Positions 1 to 6,759 of a stretch of 33,897 bases of DNA are shown in pieces (the first letter of the stretch is position 1; every line of letters starts with the position of its first letter). The stretch is from assembly GCA_044375975.1 (NCBI GenBank), contig JBILLQ010000035.1:1-33897 (forward strand), in the 5' to 3' direction. Source of the DNA: UBA5018 sp044375975 (GTDB taxonomy: Bacteria > Cyanobacteriota > Cyanobacteriia > PCC-6307 > Cyanobiaceae). Below the pieces are notes generated by a model, which did no database searches, was not told the origin of the DNA, and saw only the letters and a list, made by a program, of their open reading frames with translations. The position numbers and the translations under genes are program-made.

Positions 1-223
1 CACCATGGGAGAACCCATTCGTGGAATCGTTCAACAGCAGGATTAGAGACGAATTCTTGTAGACGAAGTCGGCCGGAGGCCACACATTGAGTTGTTCATG
101 TCCGTCTGTGAAGCCCGCATGTTGGCAGAAAGGTACCGGATGGAGTACAACACCTACAGGCCGCACTCAAGCCTCCAGGGGCGTACGCCCCTGGAGGCAC
201 TCCAGCAATGGAGAGCGGCATGA
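1..223 (+). pseudogene. IS3-family transposase (OrfB) C-terminal remnant, frameshifted
   Basis: The end of an rve-type DDE integrase domain of an IS3-family transposase can be read in two frames. Bases 3-62 give ENPFVESFNSRIRDEFL followed by a stop at 60-62. From about 83 another frame gives HIELF, then SVCEARMLAERYR, EYNTYRPHSSLQG and RTPLEALQQW, ending with the stop at 221-223. These strings are typical of the conserved OrfB end, with the catalytic Glu in FVESFNSRIRDE and the terminal YNTYRPHSSLQG motif. The frame change and the in-frame stop between the halves mean that no intact protein is made. The 5' part lies outside the window, so it cannot be told whether a full, otherwise intact element exists to the left. 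Confidence 0.85.
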
Positions 224-248
224 CCTACCCACCAGCTCTCATAGCAAC

Positions 249-268
249 TGGACCTCTAAAGGGGGTCA
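249..268. repeat. Probable right terminal inverted repeat of the IS3-family element
   Basis: This 20-base sequence ends in GGGGGTCA and sits just behind the transposase stop, as expected for an IS3-family inverted repeat. Assignment rests on position and resemblance only; the partner repeat is not in the window. Confidence 0.6.
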
Positions 269-704
269 CGTCAGAGCGGCTGTCAAGCCATGTTTGCGGT
301 TGATCTCTGCTCCCTGCTCCCTGCCGCCTGCTCCCAGCCGTCCCTTCAGAATTCTCTTCCACCACCAGGTGATCACCCCTGGGACTGATTCAAAATCTCA
401 ACCCGGGTGCATTGCTGACTTGTATCGCCCATCACCAAAAGCGCCAGGAAGTCTTGCCTTGCCGTCAGCCTGCCGGATTGGATCAACTCAAATCCAGCCA
501 ACCGCAGCCGATTCAGTGCCGCCTTGCTCAGCGCGACCATCGCTCCGAAAGAGCAAGAATCTCAGGGCCAACCTGCAATGGGCCACGTATCTTAAAGACC
601 GATTATTTCTGTTAACTATCAAGGTCTCTAGCGCTCCCCACCCGACCGGCAGAGCCCTAGCTGATCAACGAATGCCACCAACGGCACAGCCGTTGATAGA
701 GCCC
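269..704. other. Gene-free stretch beside the IS remnant; nothing recognised
   Basis: Short open frames occur on both strands, but none has a recognisable protein family, a convincing start or codon usage like the neighbours. A CT-rich patch lies near 305-350. No tRNA or strong terminator was seen. It may be decayed sequence flanking the insertion element. Confidence 0.4.
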
Positions 705-1292
705 TCAGACCTCCCAGATCCGGCGCGGATCGATCACCAAGCCGGGGAACTCGGGGCCCGCCTCCAGGCGTACAGGATCGGTGAGCACTTGGGGAGAGTT
801 GGCTGTTTCGGCTGCGCCTGCCTTCCACACCTCCACCGTGCGGCTTTGAGGTAGCAGCAGCCAGCCCAGACTGGCCCCATTAGCCATATAGGCGGCCAGC
901 TTGCGGCGCAGCACCTGCGGCTCATCTGAAGAACTGGCCAGCTCCACCACCAGATCGGGGCAGAGCGGCGGGAATCCTTCCCGTTCGGCCTCGCTCAACG
1001 CCTGCCAGCGCTCCAGCCGCACCAAGCTGGCGCCTGGACTGCGTACGGAGCCATCGGGAAGCCGGAAGCCGCTGGAGCTGTCGAAGAGCTTCAGGGGCAG
1101 GCGGCTCTGATCGATCGCAAGCCACAGCAGGGCCCCGAGAGTTTGGTTTCGCGCACCTGTGCTGCCGCCAGAAGGGGTCATCTCGATCAGGGTGCCATCG
1201 GCAGCGAGCTCCAGCACCGCCTCCGGATTGGCCGCACACACCTCGGCGAACTGGGAAGGCGTGAAGGTGAGCGTGCGGGGCAGGGTGAGCAT
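705..1292 (-). CDS. Uma2-family (DUF820) PD-(D/E)XK nuclease-like protein
   Basis: This 195-residue protein matches the Uma2/DUF820 pattern that is greatly expanded in cyanobacteria. It has an N-terminal FTPSQFAEVCAANPE segment, ELAADGTLIEMTPSGG near residues 28-43, a RSPGASLVRLERW block near 83-95, CPDLVVELASSSDE near 110-123 and the helix LRRKLAAYMANGASLGWLL near 127-145. The family has a restriction-endonuclease-like fold, but its cellular role is mostly unknown. In most relatives I recall, the RSP block continues with Asp (RSPDAS); here it is Gly, so one acidic active-site candidate may be lost. The start is the ATG at 1290-1292. The gene stands alone near mobile-element debris. Family assignment is firm; activity is doubtful. 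Confidence 0.85.
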   Translation of the reverse strand: MLTLPRTLTFTPSQFAEVCAANPEAVLELAADGTLIEMTPSGGSTGARNQTLGALLWLAIDQSRLPLKLFDSSSGFRLPDGSVRSPGASLVRLERWQALSEAEREGFPPLCPDLVVELASSSDEPQVLRRKLAAYMANGASLGWLLLPQSRTVEVWKAGAAETANSPQVLTDPVRLEAGPEFPGLVIDPRRIWEV

Positions 1293-1509
1293 TAGTAGCC
1301 CTGCGGCAGGAGCAATCCCAGGCTAAAGGGGTTCAGGGGAAATGGAGCACTGCCGGCCCTAACGGCCTGGCGACCCTACCGGCGCTGGGCCGGTCTGGCC
1401 CCTTCAGGGGCTGGTGCTTAATGGCGTAGATCAATCGACTGGCGTGCTGGTAGCAGAGCAGAGCGTGGGGAGCGGAAACAAGGGGATCGCCGAGACCGAA
1501 CGCTGGCGA
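1293..1509. other. Intergenic region 5' of the Uma2 gene
   Basis: This should contain the promoter of the minus-strand Uma2 gene. No intact reading frame was recognised. The far end (about 1420-1500) may be the decayed C-terminal part of the DUF2442-like fragment described next: a minus-strand frame reads PLVSAPHALL, loosely like the DUF2442 PL-W-P-LL segment. Confidence 0.35.
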
Positions 1510-1659
1510 TCAATTGGCCGCAATGAGATCTGCCATTAAAGGGAGGCCTTGGTGGCGGCTCTGGTGCATGACTGAGATGGAGCGTCCGTCTGCGAGGTCG
1601 ACGATCAGCTTGTCTTCTATACACGGCCCCAGCCATCCATTTATAAAAACCGCCCCGAT
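1510..1659 (-). pseudogene. Decayed DUF2442-like fragment (toxin-antitoxin antitoxin type)
   Basis: Directly after the stop codon of the HEAT-repeat gene, the same minus-strand frame reads IEDKLIVDLADGRSISV (about 1570-1620). This closely resembles the N-terminal core of DUF2442 proteins (D-x-L-x-V-x-L-A-D-G-R-x-I-S-V-P-L). After SISV the family similarity stops, and the frame ends at TGA 1510-1512. No start codon precedes the fragment. I read it as the relic of a small DUF2442 gene that has lost its start and been interrupted after the DGR motif. The match is by eye and short, so confidence is limited. Confidence 0.4.
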
Positions 1660-2259
1660 TCAGGCCTGGAGCCCATTCAGCGCCGCGGCCACCACCCGAT
1701 GGTCCGGGTCTTGTTGGAGCTGTTGCAGCAGGAGGCGCGCCTGGTGGGCTTCGGCTTCGCCGGGCCAGTCGCGCACCAGGCGACCCAGGATTTCGGCGCC
1801 GCCCACCCGCACCGTGCCATCGGCGTCTTCGATTGCCAGGGTGGCTAATTCGAGTAGCCAGGCGGCGGGGATGCTGGGCTGTTCGGCCAGGGCCGCCAGC
1901 ACGCTGCAGCGCAATAACCACTGCTGATCGCGGCTGAAGGCCGCCTTGAGCAGGGGCCAGGCCCGCTCCAGGCCGTAGCTGGCCAGGGCATTGGCGGCTT
2001 CTGCCCGCACATTTGGATCCTGGTCGTGCTCGAGCACCTCCACCAGGGCCTGCCAACCCGCCTCATTCCGCTTCACCCCCAGGCCAGCGCAACTCAAACA
2101 GCGCACCGTGAAGCCCTCCTGCTCCAGTCCCAGCAGCAGCAGAGGGATCGCCTGCTCCGCCGGCACTTGGCGCAGGTTGGCCAGGGCCGGCATCGCCCGG
2201 GAGGGATCCCCTGAGGCGATGGCGGCTTGCAGTTGCTGGAGATCGGGATTGTCAGACAT
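1660..2259 (-). CDS. HEAT-repeat (PBS-lyase-like) protein
   Basis: The 199-residue product is almost entirely helical-repeat sequence. Each repeat of about 30 residues pairs an amphipathic helix with a D-x-x-V/R-x-x-A-A-x-A-L motif: DQDPNVRAEAANALASYG (about 81-98), DQQWLLRCSVLAALAE and DADGTVRVGGAEILGRL, ending with DPDHRVVAAALNGL. Cyanobacterial HEAT proteins of this size include phycobilin lyase subunits and NblB-like chlorophyll/bilin-handling proteins, but many are only scaffolds. Nothing in the sequence or neighbourhood decides between these. The start is ATG at 2257-2259. The next gene on the same strand (2504-6160) ends upstream, so this gene may have its own promoter in the 244-base purine-rich gap. 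Confidence 0.8.
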   Translation of the reverse strand: MSDNPDLQQLQAAIASGDPSRAMPALANLRQVPAEQAIPLLLLGLEQEGFTVRCLSCAGLGVKRNEAGWQALVEVLEHDQDPNVRAEAANALASYGLERAWPLLKAAFSRDQQWLLRCSVLAALAEQPSIPAAWLLELATLAIEDADGTVRVGGAEILGRLVRDWPGEAEAHQARLLLQQLQQDPDHRVVAAALNGLQA

Positions 2260-2503
2260 TTAGGAGAATTGGAGTCAGTGTGTTTTGGTGAAATTTGACG
2301 CGGGAATTGCTGGAGGAATGTTGTTATTGAGGAGGGGAGTTGCGGGGGAGGGGAATCGCCGATGCAATGGTCGGGAGATTTGCTGGGGGCTTTTGCGGCA
2401 AATGTCGGGGGATTTACTGGGGAAAGCTTGTGCGGCAGCTTGGCGATTGGCGAGGGTGGAGAGGGCTTCTCCGATACAGAGCTTCGCGGAGATAAGGCTG
2501 TGA

Positions 2504-2755
2504 TCAGCTCCTACTTTGATTAGAAATAGGCAATCTCTCCTGGCGCAGGGAGTGCAGCAAGCGGCGGCGGCGGCGTAGCTGTCCCCACCGATTGGTCACC
2601 AGCAGGCCAATACCGATAAGTAGCGGCGGCAGCACCGCCAGGCGATCGGCGCCGCGGCGCTCTGTGAGCGCGATTAAACAGAGCAGAATTAGCAATGGCG
2701 CCGCCAGGGTTAGCCAACCAAACAACTGGCTGCGGGGGGCCTTTGAGCCACTCAA
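2504..2755 (-). CDS. Small two-helix membrane protein, unknown function
   Basis: This 83-residue protein has two predicted membrane segments, about residues 12-28 (LFGWLTLAAPLLILLCL) and 38-54 (LAVLPPLLIGIGLLV), separated by a short basic loop. A strongly basic cytoplasmic tail contains RRRRRLLHSLRQ. The start appears to be TTG (2753-2755), which overlaps the TGA of the upstream amidohydrolase as TTGA, a typical coupling arrangement. It is therefore the last gene of the ruvB operon. I do not recognise a named family. The translational overlap and clear membrane pattern are why I call it a real gene. Confidence 0.65.
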   Translation of the reverse strand: MSGSKAPRSQLFGWLTLAAPLLILLCLIALTERRGADRLAVLPPLLIGIGLLVTNRWGQLRRRRRLLHSLRQERLPISNQSRS

Positions 2756-4023
2756 GCTGCCGCCTCCTTGTTGGCGTTGGCAGAGCTGCTGGCGTTGGTC
2801 ATCCAGCGCAGCAGGCTGCCCGTCAACACCTTCACCCCCACCGGCAGGCTGGCCTCATCGGGCGCAAAGCTATTGCTATGCAGGGGCGTGCAGCCCCCGG
2901 GGCCGGCCACCCCGAGGCGAAACATCGTGCCTCGGGTGCCATCGAGCAGCTGGGCGAAGTCTTCCGCCCCCAGGGAGGGCTGCTCCAGCCACAGCACCTG
3001 GCCTGGGGCCAACAGTTCAACGCCCACCTCGGCCACCATTTTCGTTAGCTCCGGGTCGTTGTGCACCGGTGGCGAGATCACGCGGTAGTGCACCCGCGCT
3101 TCGCCGCCGTGGCCGCGGCAGAGGGCATGAACCGTCTCCTCAATCCAGCCCGGCAGCTGGGCGTGCACCTCCGTATCCAGACAGCGCACGGTGCCCAGCA
3201 GGCGCACGTGGTCGGCGATCACATTGAACGCCTTGCCCCCCTCAATTCGCCCGAAACTGACCACCACCGGATGCAGGGCATCGAGCCGGCGGCTGATCGC
3301 CTCCTGCAGCCCGCTCACCACCCGCGCCGCAATCCAGATCGCATCGGTGCTCTGGTGGGGCCTGGCGCCATGGCCCCCCTCCCCCAGCACCTCCACCTCC
3401 AGTTCACCGGCCGCGGCCGTCAAGCTGCCGCAGCGCACGCCAATGCTGCCGGCCGCCAGGCTGGGAAATACGTGCAGGCCAAAGATCGCCTCCACCCCCT
3501 CCATCGCCCCATCGGCCCGCATCCAGGCCGCCCCCTGGGCCGTCTCCTCCGCCGGTTGAAACAACAGCCGCACCCGCGCCGGCAGCTGCGGCGCCACCTG
3601 GGCCAGCAGCCGCGCCACCCCCAACCCCACCGCCGTATGCAAATCGTGACCGCAGGCGTGCATCAACCCCTGGATGCAGGAGCTGTAATCCAGGCCGGTG
3701 CGCTCCTCCACCGGCAGGGCATCCATATCCACCCGCAGGGCCACCAGGGGGGCCGCCGCACCGCTGGCCAGGAGGCTGGGCCCCAGTTCGGCCACCACCC
3801 CCGTACGCCCCACCCCCTCGCGCACCCGCCAGCCCCAGCGCCGCAACTCCCCGGACACCAGGGCGGCCGTCTGCTGTTCGTGGCCGCTCAGTTCCGGGTG
3901 GCGATGGATGTGGCGGCGCAGTTGGATCAACTCCGGCAGCAAAGCCTGCAGCTGGCCATCCAGATCGAGGGCCTGCCAGGAAAGGGGCGGTGGCGGCGGG
4001 GAATTGCTGATCGAAGCGGGCAT
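2752..4023 (-). CDS. M20D-family amidohydrolase (N-acyl-amino-acid / hippurate hydrolase type)
   Basis: This 423-residue metallopeptidase-fold hydrolase is expected to cleave an N-acyl or amide bond of an amino-acid conjugate with two metal ions. Visible motifs are RRHIHRHPELSG (about 36-47), LRVDMDALPVEERTG (96-110), and the metal-binding MHACGHDLHTAVGLG (121-135), where Cys and both His are the family ligands. FQPAEE with the catalytic Glu pair and LGAEDFAQ near the C-terminus follow. An in-frame ATG 90 bases upstream (4113) would overlap the TPR gene heavily. The ATG at 4021-4023, 11 bases after the TPR stop, fits family length better. It lies between the TPR gene and the small membrane protein in one operon. 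The substrate cannot be read from sequence. Confidence 0.9.
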   Translation of the reverse strand: MPASISNSPPPPPLSWQALDLDGQLQALLPELIQLRRHIHRHPELSGHEQQTAALVSGELRRWGWRVREGVGRTGVVAELGPSLLASGAAAPLVALRVDMDALPVEERTGLDYSSCIQGLMHACGHDLHTAVGLGVARLLAQVAPQLPARVRLLFQPAEETAQGAAWMRADGAMEGVEAIFGLHVFPSLAAGSIGVRCGSLTAAAGELEVEVLGEGGHGARPHQSTDAIWIAARVVSGLQEAISRRLDALHPVVVSFGRIEGGKAFNVIADHVRLLGTVRCLDTEVHAQLPGWIEETVHALCRGHGGEARVHYRVISPPVHNDPELTKMVAEVGVELLAPGQVLWLEQPSLGAEDFAQLLDGTRGTMFRLGVAGPGGCTPLHSNSFAPDEASLPVGVKVLTGSLLRWMTNASSSANANKEAAA

Positions 4024-4034
4024 GCCGGAATCAC

Positions 4035-4901
4035 TCAGGCGGAGGCCAGAGCCAGGAACTGCTCCAGGGCCGACACCGGTGCGGGCGGCCAGCGGCGCGT
4101 GGATTGCAGCCATTCTGGCTGCCTATAGCGGGGATCCAGGCCCGAGGCGGAGGCCCAGTTGCTCTCGGCCTCACCGCTGGCCCCCAGCCGCCAGAGCAGG
4201 GCCGTGAGGCCAGCTCTGGCATCGGCAAACAGCGGATAGCGGCGAATCAAGGCGCGCAGTTCCCTTTCCGCCTGCTCCAGCTCCCCCAATTGGAAGGCCG
4301 CCAGGGCCGCACTGGATCTGGCCATGGCAAAGCCGGGGCGGCTGTCGGCCGCCGTCCGGAAGCTGTTGCGCGCCGCCACCCAGTCCCCCTGGCTGCCCTG
4401 CACATTGCCGAGGTTGTAGAGGGCCGCAGACCGCAGCTCTAGATCGAGTTGGCTGGCCGGCTTGTCTGAAGAGGCTGGTTTTTCTGAAGAGGCTGGTTTG
4501 TCTGAGCTGACTGGGCTGGCGGGCGGCTCCAGGATCCAGCGGTAGTCGGTTTCGGCCGCCCCCCAGCGCTGCAGCGCCTCCTCGGCAATGCCCCTATTTA
4601 GGTGGGGTTCCGGGTTGCTGGGCTCCAGGGCCATCGCCCGCTCCTGGTCGGCGATCGCCGCCAGCGGATCCCCCAGCACCAACTGCACGTTGCCGCGGTT
4701 GCTCCAGGCGGCGGCATCTTCTGGTGCCATCTCCAGCACCTGGTTCCACAGCGGCAGGGCCTGGTCAAAACTTCCCTCCCGGCTGGCGGCCAGGGCCTGG
4801 TCAAAAAGTTGGGCCAGGCTCGGGGGCCGCGGCGCCGCCAAGGCCAGCGGCGCCAGGGCCAGCTGGGCCATCAACACCAGCAACAACAAGAATCCGCTCA
4901 T
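4035..4901 (-). CDS. Secreted TPR-repeat protein
   Basis: A 288-residue protein with an N-terminal signal peptide (about residues 1-22, hydrophobic core LLLLVLMAQLALAPLALA ending ALAAP), so it probably acts in the periplasm or lumen. Tetratricopeptide repeats follow: AWSNRGNVQLVLGDPLAAIA and PHLNRGIAEEALQRWGAAE, then after a linker LYNLGNVQGSQGDWVAARN, ARSSAALAAFQLGELEQAER and ADARAGLTALLWRLGASGEAE. The linker between repeats 2 and 3 contains a short repeat PVSSDK-PASSEK-PASSDK-PAS, coded by an 18-base tandem array. Its start ATG overlaps the ruvB stop (ATGA, 4898-4901), so it is translated with ruvB. TPR units usually mediate protein contacts; the partner is unknown. Confidence 0.85.
   Translation of the reverse strand: MSGFLLLLVLMAQLALAPLALAAPRPPSLAQLFDQALAASREGSFDQALPLWNQVLEMAPEDAAAWSNRGNVQLVLGDPLAAIADQERAMALEPSNPEPHLNRGIAEEALQRWGAAETDYRWILEPPASPVSSDKPASSEKPASSDKPASQLDLELRSAALYNLGNVQGSQGDWVAARNSFRTAADSRPGFAMARSSAALAAFQLGELEQAERELRALIRRYPLFADARAGLTALLWRLGASGEAESNWASASGLDPRYRQPEWLQSTRRWPPAPVSALEQFLALASA
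4461..4514 (-). repeat. 18-base in-frame tandem array (3 units) in the TPR gene
   Basis: Units at 4461-4478, 4479-4496 and 4497-4514 encode PASSDK, PASSEK and PVSSDK, and a partial fourth unit (PAS) follows. The first two differ at very few bases. The array lies in the linker between two TPR blocks, where length changes should be tolerated. Confidence 0.85.
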
Positions 4902-6160
4902 GGCTGGGCTCCGGAGAGATCCAGCTGGGCCGGCCAGCCCAGGTGGCTGCGACCGGCGGGGGTCACCTGCCGGCCGCGGGGGGTGCGCTGCAGGAAACCG
5001 AGCTGCAGCAGATAGGGCTCCACCACGGTTTCCAGGGTTGTGGAATCCTCCCCCAATGCCGCCGCCAGGGCATCGAGGCCAGCGGGGCCACCGCCGTAGC
5101 TCTCCAGCAGCAGCGTCATCAGGCGCCGGTCGCTGGCATCGAGGCCGCGGCTATCGACGCTATGCAGGCTGAGGGCCTCATGCACCAGCTCTGGGCCGAT
5201 GCGCAGCTGGCCATTCACCGCCGCCACATCGCGCACCCGCCGCAGCAATCGATTGGCGATGCGGGGCGTGCCGCGGCAGCGGCGGGCCACCTCCAGGGCC
5301 GCCTGTTGTTCCAGGTCTAGTTGCAGCAGGCCGGCGGCGCGTTGCACGATCGCCTGCAGGTCGTCGAGGTTGTAAAACTCCAGCCGCTGGATCAGGCCAA
5401 AGCGATCCCGCAGCGGCGAACTGAGCGAACCGGCGCGGGTGGTGGCGCCCACCAGTGTGAAGGGGGCAATTTGCAGGCTGCGGGTGCGGGCGCTGGTGCC
5501 CTTGCCCACGGTGAGATCGAGGCGAAAATCCTCCATCGCCGGGTAGAGAATCTCCTCGGCCACCCTGTTGAGCCGGTGGATTTCATCGATGAACAGCAGT
5601 TCACCGGGCTGCAGGTTCACCAGCAGGCCAACTATGTCCCGCGGGCGCTCCAGGGCCGGCGCGCTGGTGATCCGGCAGCGCACCCCCAACTCCTCCGCCA
5701 GCACCAGGGCCATGGTGGTCTTACCCAGGCCGGGCGGGCCATATAGCAACACGTGATCGAGGGCCTCCCCCCGGCTGCGGGTGGCCTCCACAGCGATGGC
5801 CAGCACCTGCTTCAGTTCGCTCTGACCGATGTAATCGGCCAGCCGTTTTGGCCTCAAGCCGTCTTCCCTGGCTGGCTGCTCGCCCCAGCCGGTGCCATTC
5901 GCTTCTCCAATTTGATCCGCTTTGGCCGGCGCCAGCGGATCGCCATCAGCAGCCAGGGCACTGGGATCCAGCAGCCGGCGGTTTACCGGCGAGCCAGCGC
6001 CTGGCGAGCTGGTGGGCTTGGCGGGCAGCTCACCCGCCTGGGCGCTGCCGCGCTCACCCGCCTGGGCGCTGCCGCGCTCACCCGCCTGGGCGCTGCCGCG
6101 CTCACCCGCCTGGGCGCTGCCGCGCCGTGGCGCCCCCATGTCCGAGGAAACGATGGCCAT
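4898..6160 (-). CDS. ruvB: Holliday junction branch migration helicase RuvB
   Basis: RuvB is the hexameric AAA+ motor that, with RuvA, drives branch migration of Holliday junctions during recombination repair. The 420-residue protein shows RPKRLADYIGQ (about 103-112), Walker A GPPGLGKT (141-148), ERPRDIVGLL, Walker B LLFIDEIHR (188-196), sensor 1 LVGATTRAG, the arginine finger region PLRDRFG (249-255), RGTPRIANRLLRRVRD, and the winged-helix end VEPYLLQLGFLQRTPRGR. The N-terminus MAIVSS matches the picocyanobacterial RuvB start I recall, so ATG 6158-6160 is preferred. Between that start and the AAA+ core lies an unusually long, low-complexity extension of about 100 residues. It includes four copies of GSAQAGER coded by a perfect 24-base repeat. 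It heads a minus-strand operon and diverges from smpB. Confidence 0.96.
   Translation of the reverse strand: MAIVSSDMGAPRRGSAQAGERGSAQAGERGSAQAGERGSAQAGELPAKPTSSPGAGSPVNRRLLDPSALAADGDPLAPAKADQIGEANGTGWGEQPAREDGLRPKRLADYIGQSELKQVLAIAVEATRSRGEALDHVLLYGPPGLGKTTMALVLAEELGVRCRITSAPALERPRDIVGLLVNLQPGELLFIDEIHRLNRVAEEILYPAMEDFRLDLTVGKGTSARTRSLQIAPFTLVGATTRAGSLSSPLRDRFGLIQRLEFYNLDDLQAIVQRAAGLLQLDLEQQAALEVARRCRGTPRIANRLLRRVRDVAAVNGQLRIGPELVHEALSLHSVDSRGLDASDRRLMTLLLESYGGGPAGLDALAAALGEDSTTLETVVEPYLLQLGFLQRTPRGRQVTPAGRSHLGWPAQLDLSGAQP
6029..6124 (-). repeat. Perfect 24-base tandem repeat (4 units) in ruvB N-terminus
   Basis: Four identical 24-base units begin at 6029, 6053, 6077 and 6101, each coding the octapeptide GSAQAGER. 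Perfect identity including third codon positions points to very recent expansion or to copy correction. The frame is kept because 24 is a multiple of 3. Confidence 0.97.
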
Positions 6161-6227
6161 GGATGGAGGGTACCGGCCCCTGCCTAGGGTCGGAGCAGCA
6201 GATCAGCCAGGGGAGCGGGTAGAGGCG

Positions 6228-6728
6228 ATGGCCAAGGGGGGCACCAAGAAGCTCGCCGCCAAGGCGCAAAGGGATGCCGCCAACCGGTTGCTGGCAGACA
6301 ACCGCTTTGCCCGCCATCAATACGAAATCCTCGAAACGGTGGAATGCGGCATCGAATTGCTCGGCACCGAGGTGAAATCAATCCGGGCCGGCCAGGTGAA
6401 CCTGCGCGATGGCTTCTGCCTGGTGCGCAACGGCGAATTGCAATTGCACAACGTGCACATTTCGCCCCACAGCCATGCCGGCCGCTTCTTCAATCACGAT
6501 CCCCTGCGGGTGCGGCGGCTGCTGGCCCACCGCCGCGAGATCGATAAATTGCGCGGCGGCATCCAACAGAAGGGCCTGGCCCTGGTGCCGCTGAACATCC
6601 ACCTCAAGGGTTCCTGGCTCAAGGTGACCATCGGCCTGGGCAAGGGCCGCAAATTGCACGACAAGCGCCAGGAAGAGCGCCGCAAACAAGACGTCAAGGA
6701 CACCCGCGCCGCCATGGCCCGCTTCTAG
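6228..6728 (+). CDS. smpB: SsrA-binding protein SmpB
   Basis: SmpB binds the tRNA-like part of tmRNA and brings it to stalled ribosomes for trans-translation. The 166-residue product has the family landmarks: NRFARHQYEILETVECGIEL, LGTEVKSIRAGQVNLRDGFC (about 42-61), the HNVHISPHSHAG segment, LRVRRLLAHRREIDKL, KGLALVPLNIHLKGSWLKV and the basic tail GKGRKLHDKRQEERRKQ (about 136-152). ATG 6228-6230 gives the usual N-terminus MAKGGTKKLAAK; a longer in-frame opening upstream overlaps ruvB and is rejected. The 67-base gap to ruvB must hold both divergent promoters. The gene converges with the kinase-like gene, whose stop lies 31 bases away. Confidence 0.96.
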   Translation: MAKGGTKKLAAKAQRDAANRLLADNRFARHQYEILETVECGIELLGTEVKSIRAGQVNLRDGFCLVRNGELQLHNVHISPHSHAGRFFNHDPLRVRRLLAHRREIDKLRGGIQQKGLALVPLNIHLKGSWLKVTIGLGKGRKLHDKRQEERRKQDVKDTRAAMARF

Positions 6729-6759
6729 GGCCTGGGCCGCTGTTGGGCATTGCCGCCGC

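Larger units (their letters stand above)
1..268 (+). mobile_element. Right end of a degenerate IS3-family insertion sequence
   Basis: The decayed transposase end is followed 25 bases later by TGGACCTCTAAAGGGGGTCA at 249-268. This has the look of an IS3-family terminal inverted repeat (TGACCCCC... read inward), so base 268 is taken as the outer edge of the element. The left end and any target duplication are outside the window and could not be compared. Confidence 0.7.

Noticed and set aside
2285..2503. 72-codon plus-strand frame upstream of the HEAT gene
   Set aside because: Skewed purine-rich composition, no family and no clear ribosome binding site.
3061..4128. Plus-strand open frame of about 355 codons
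   Set aside because: Antisense to the M20 amidohydrolase; His/Gln/Arg-rich without family signal.
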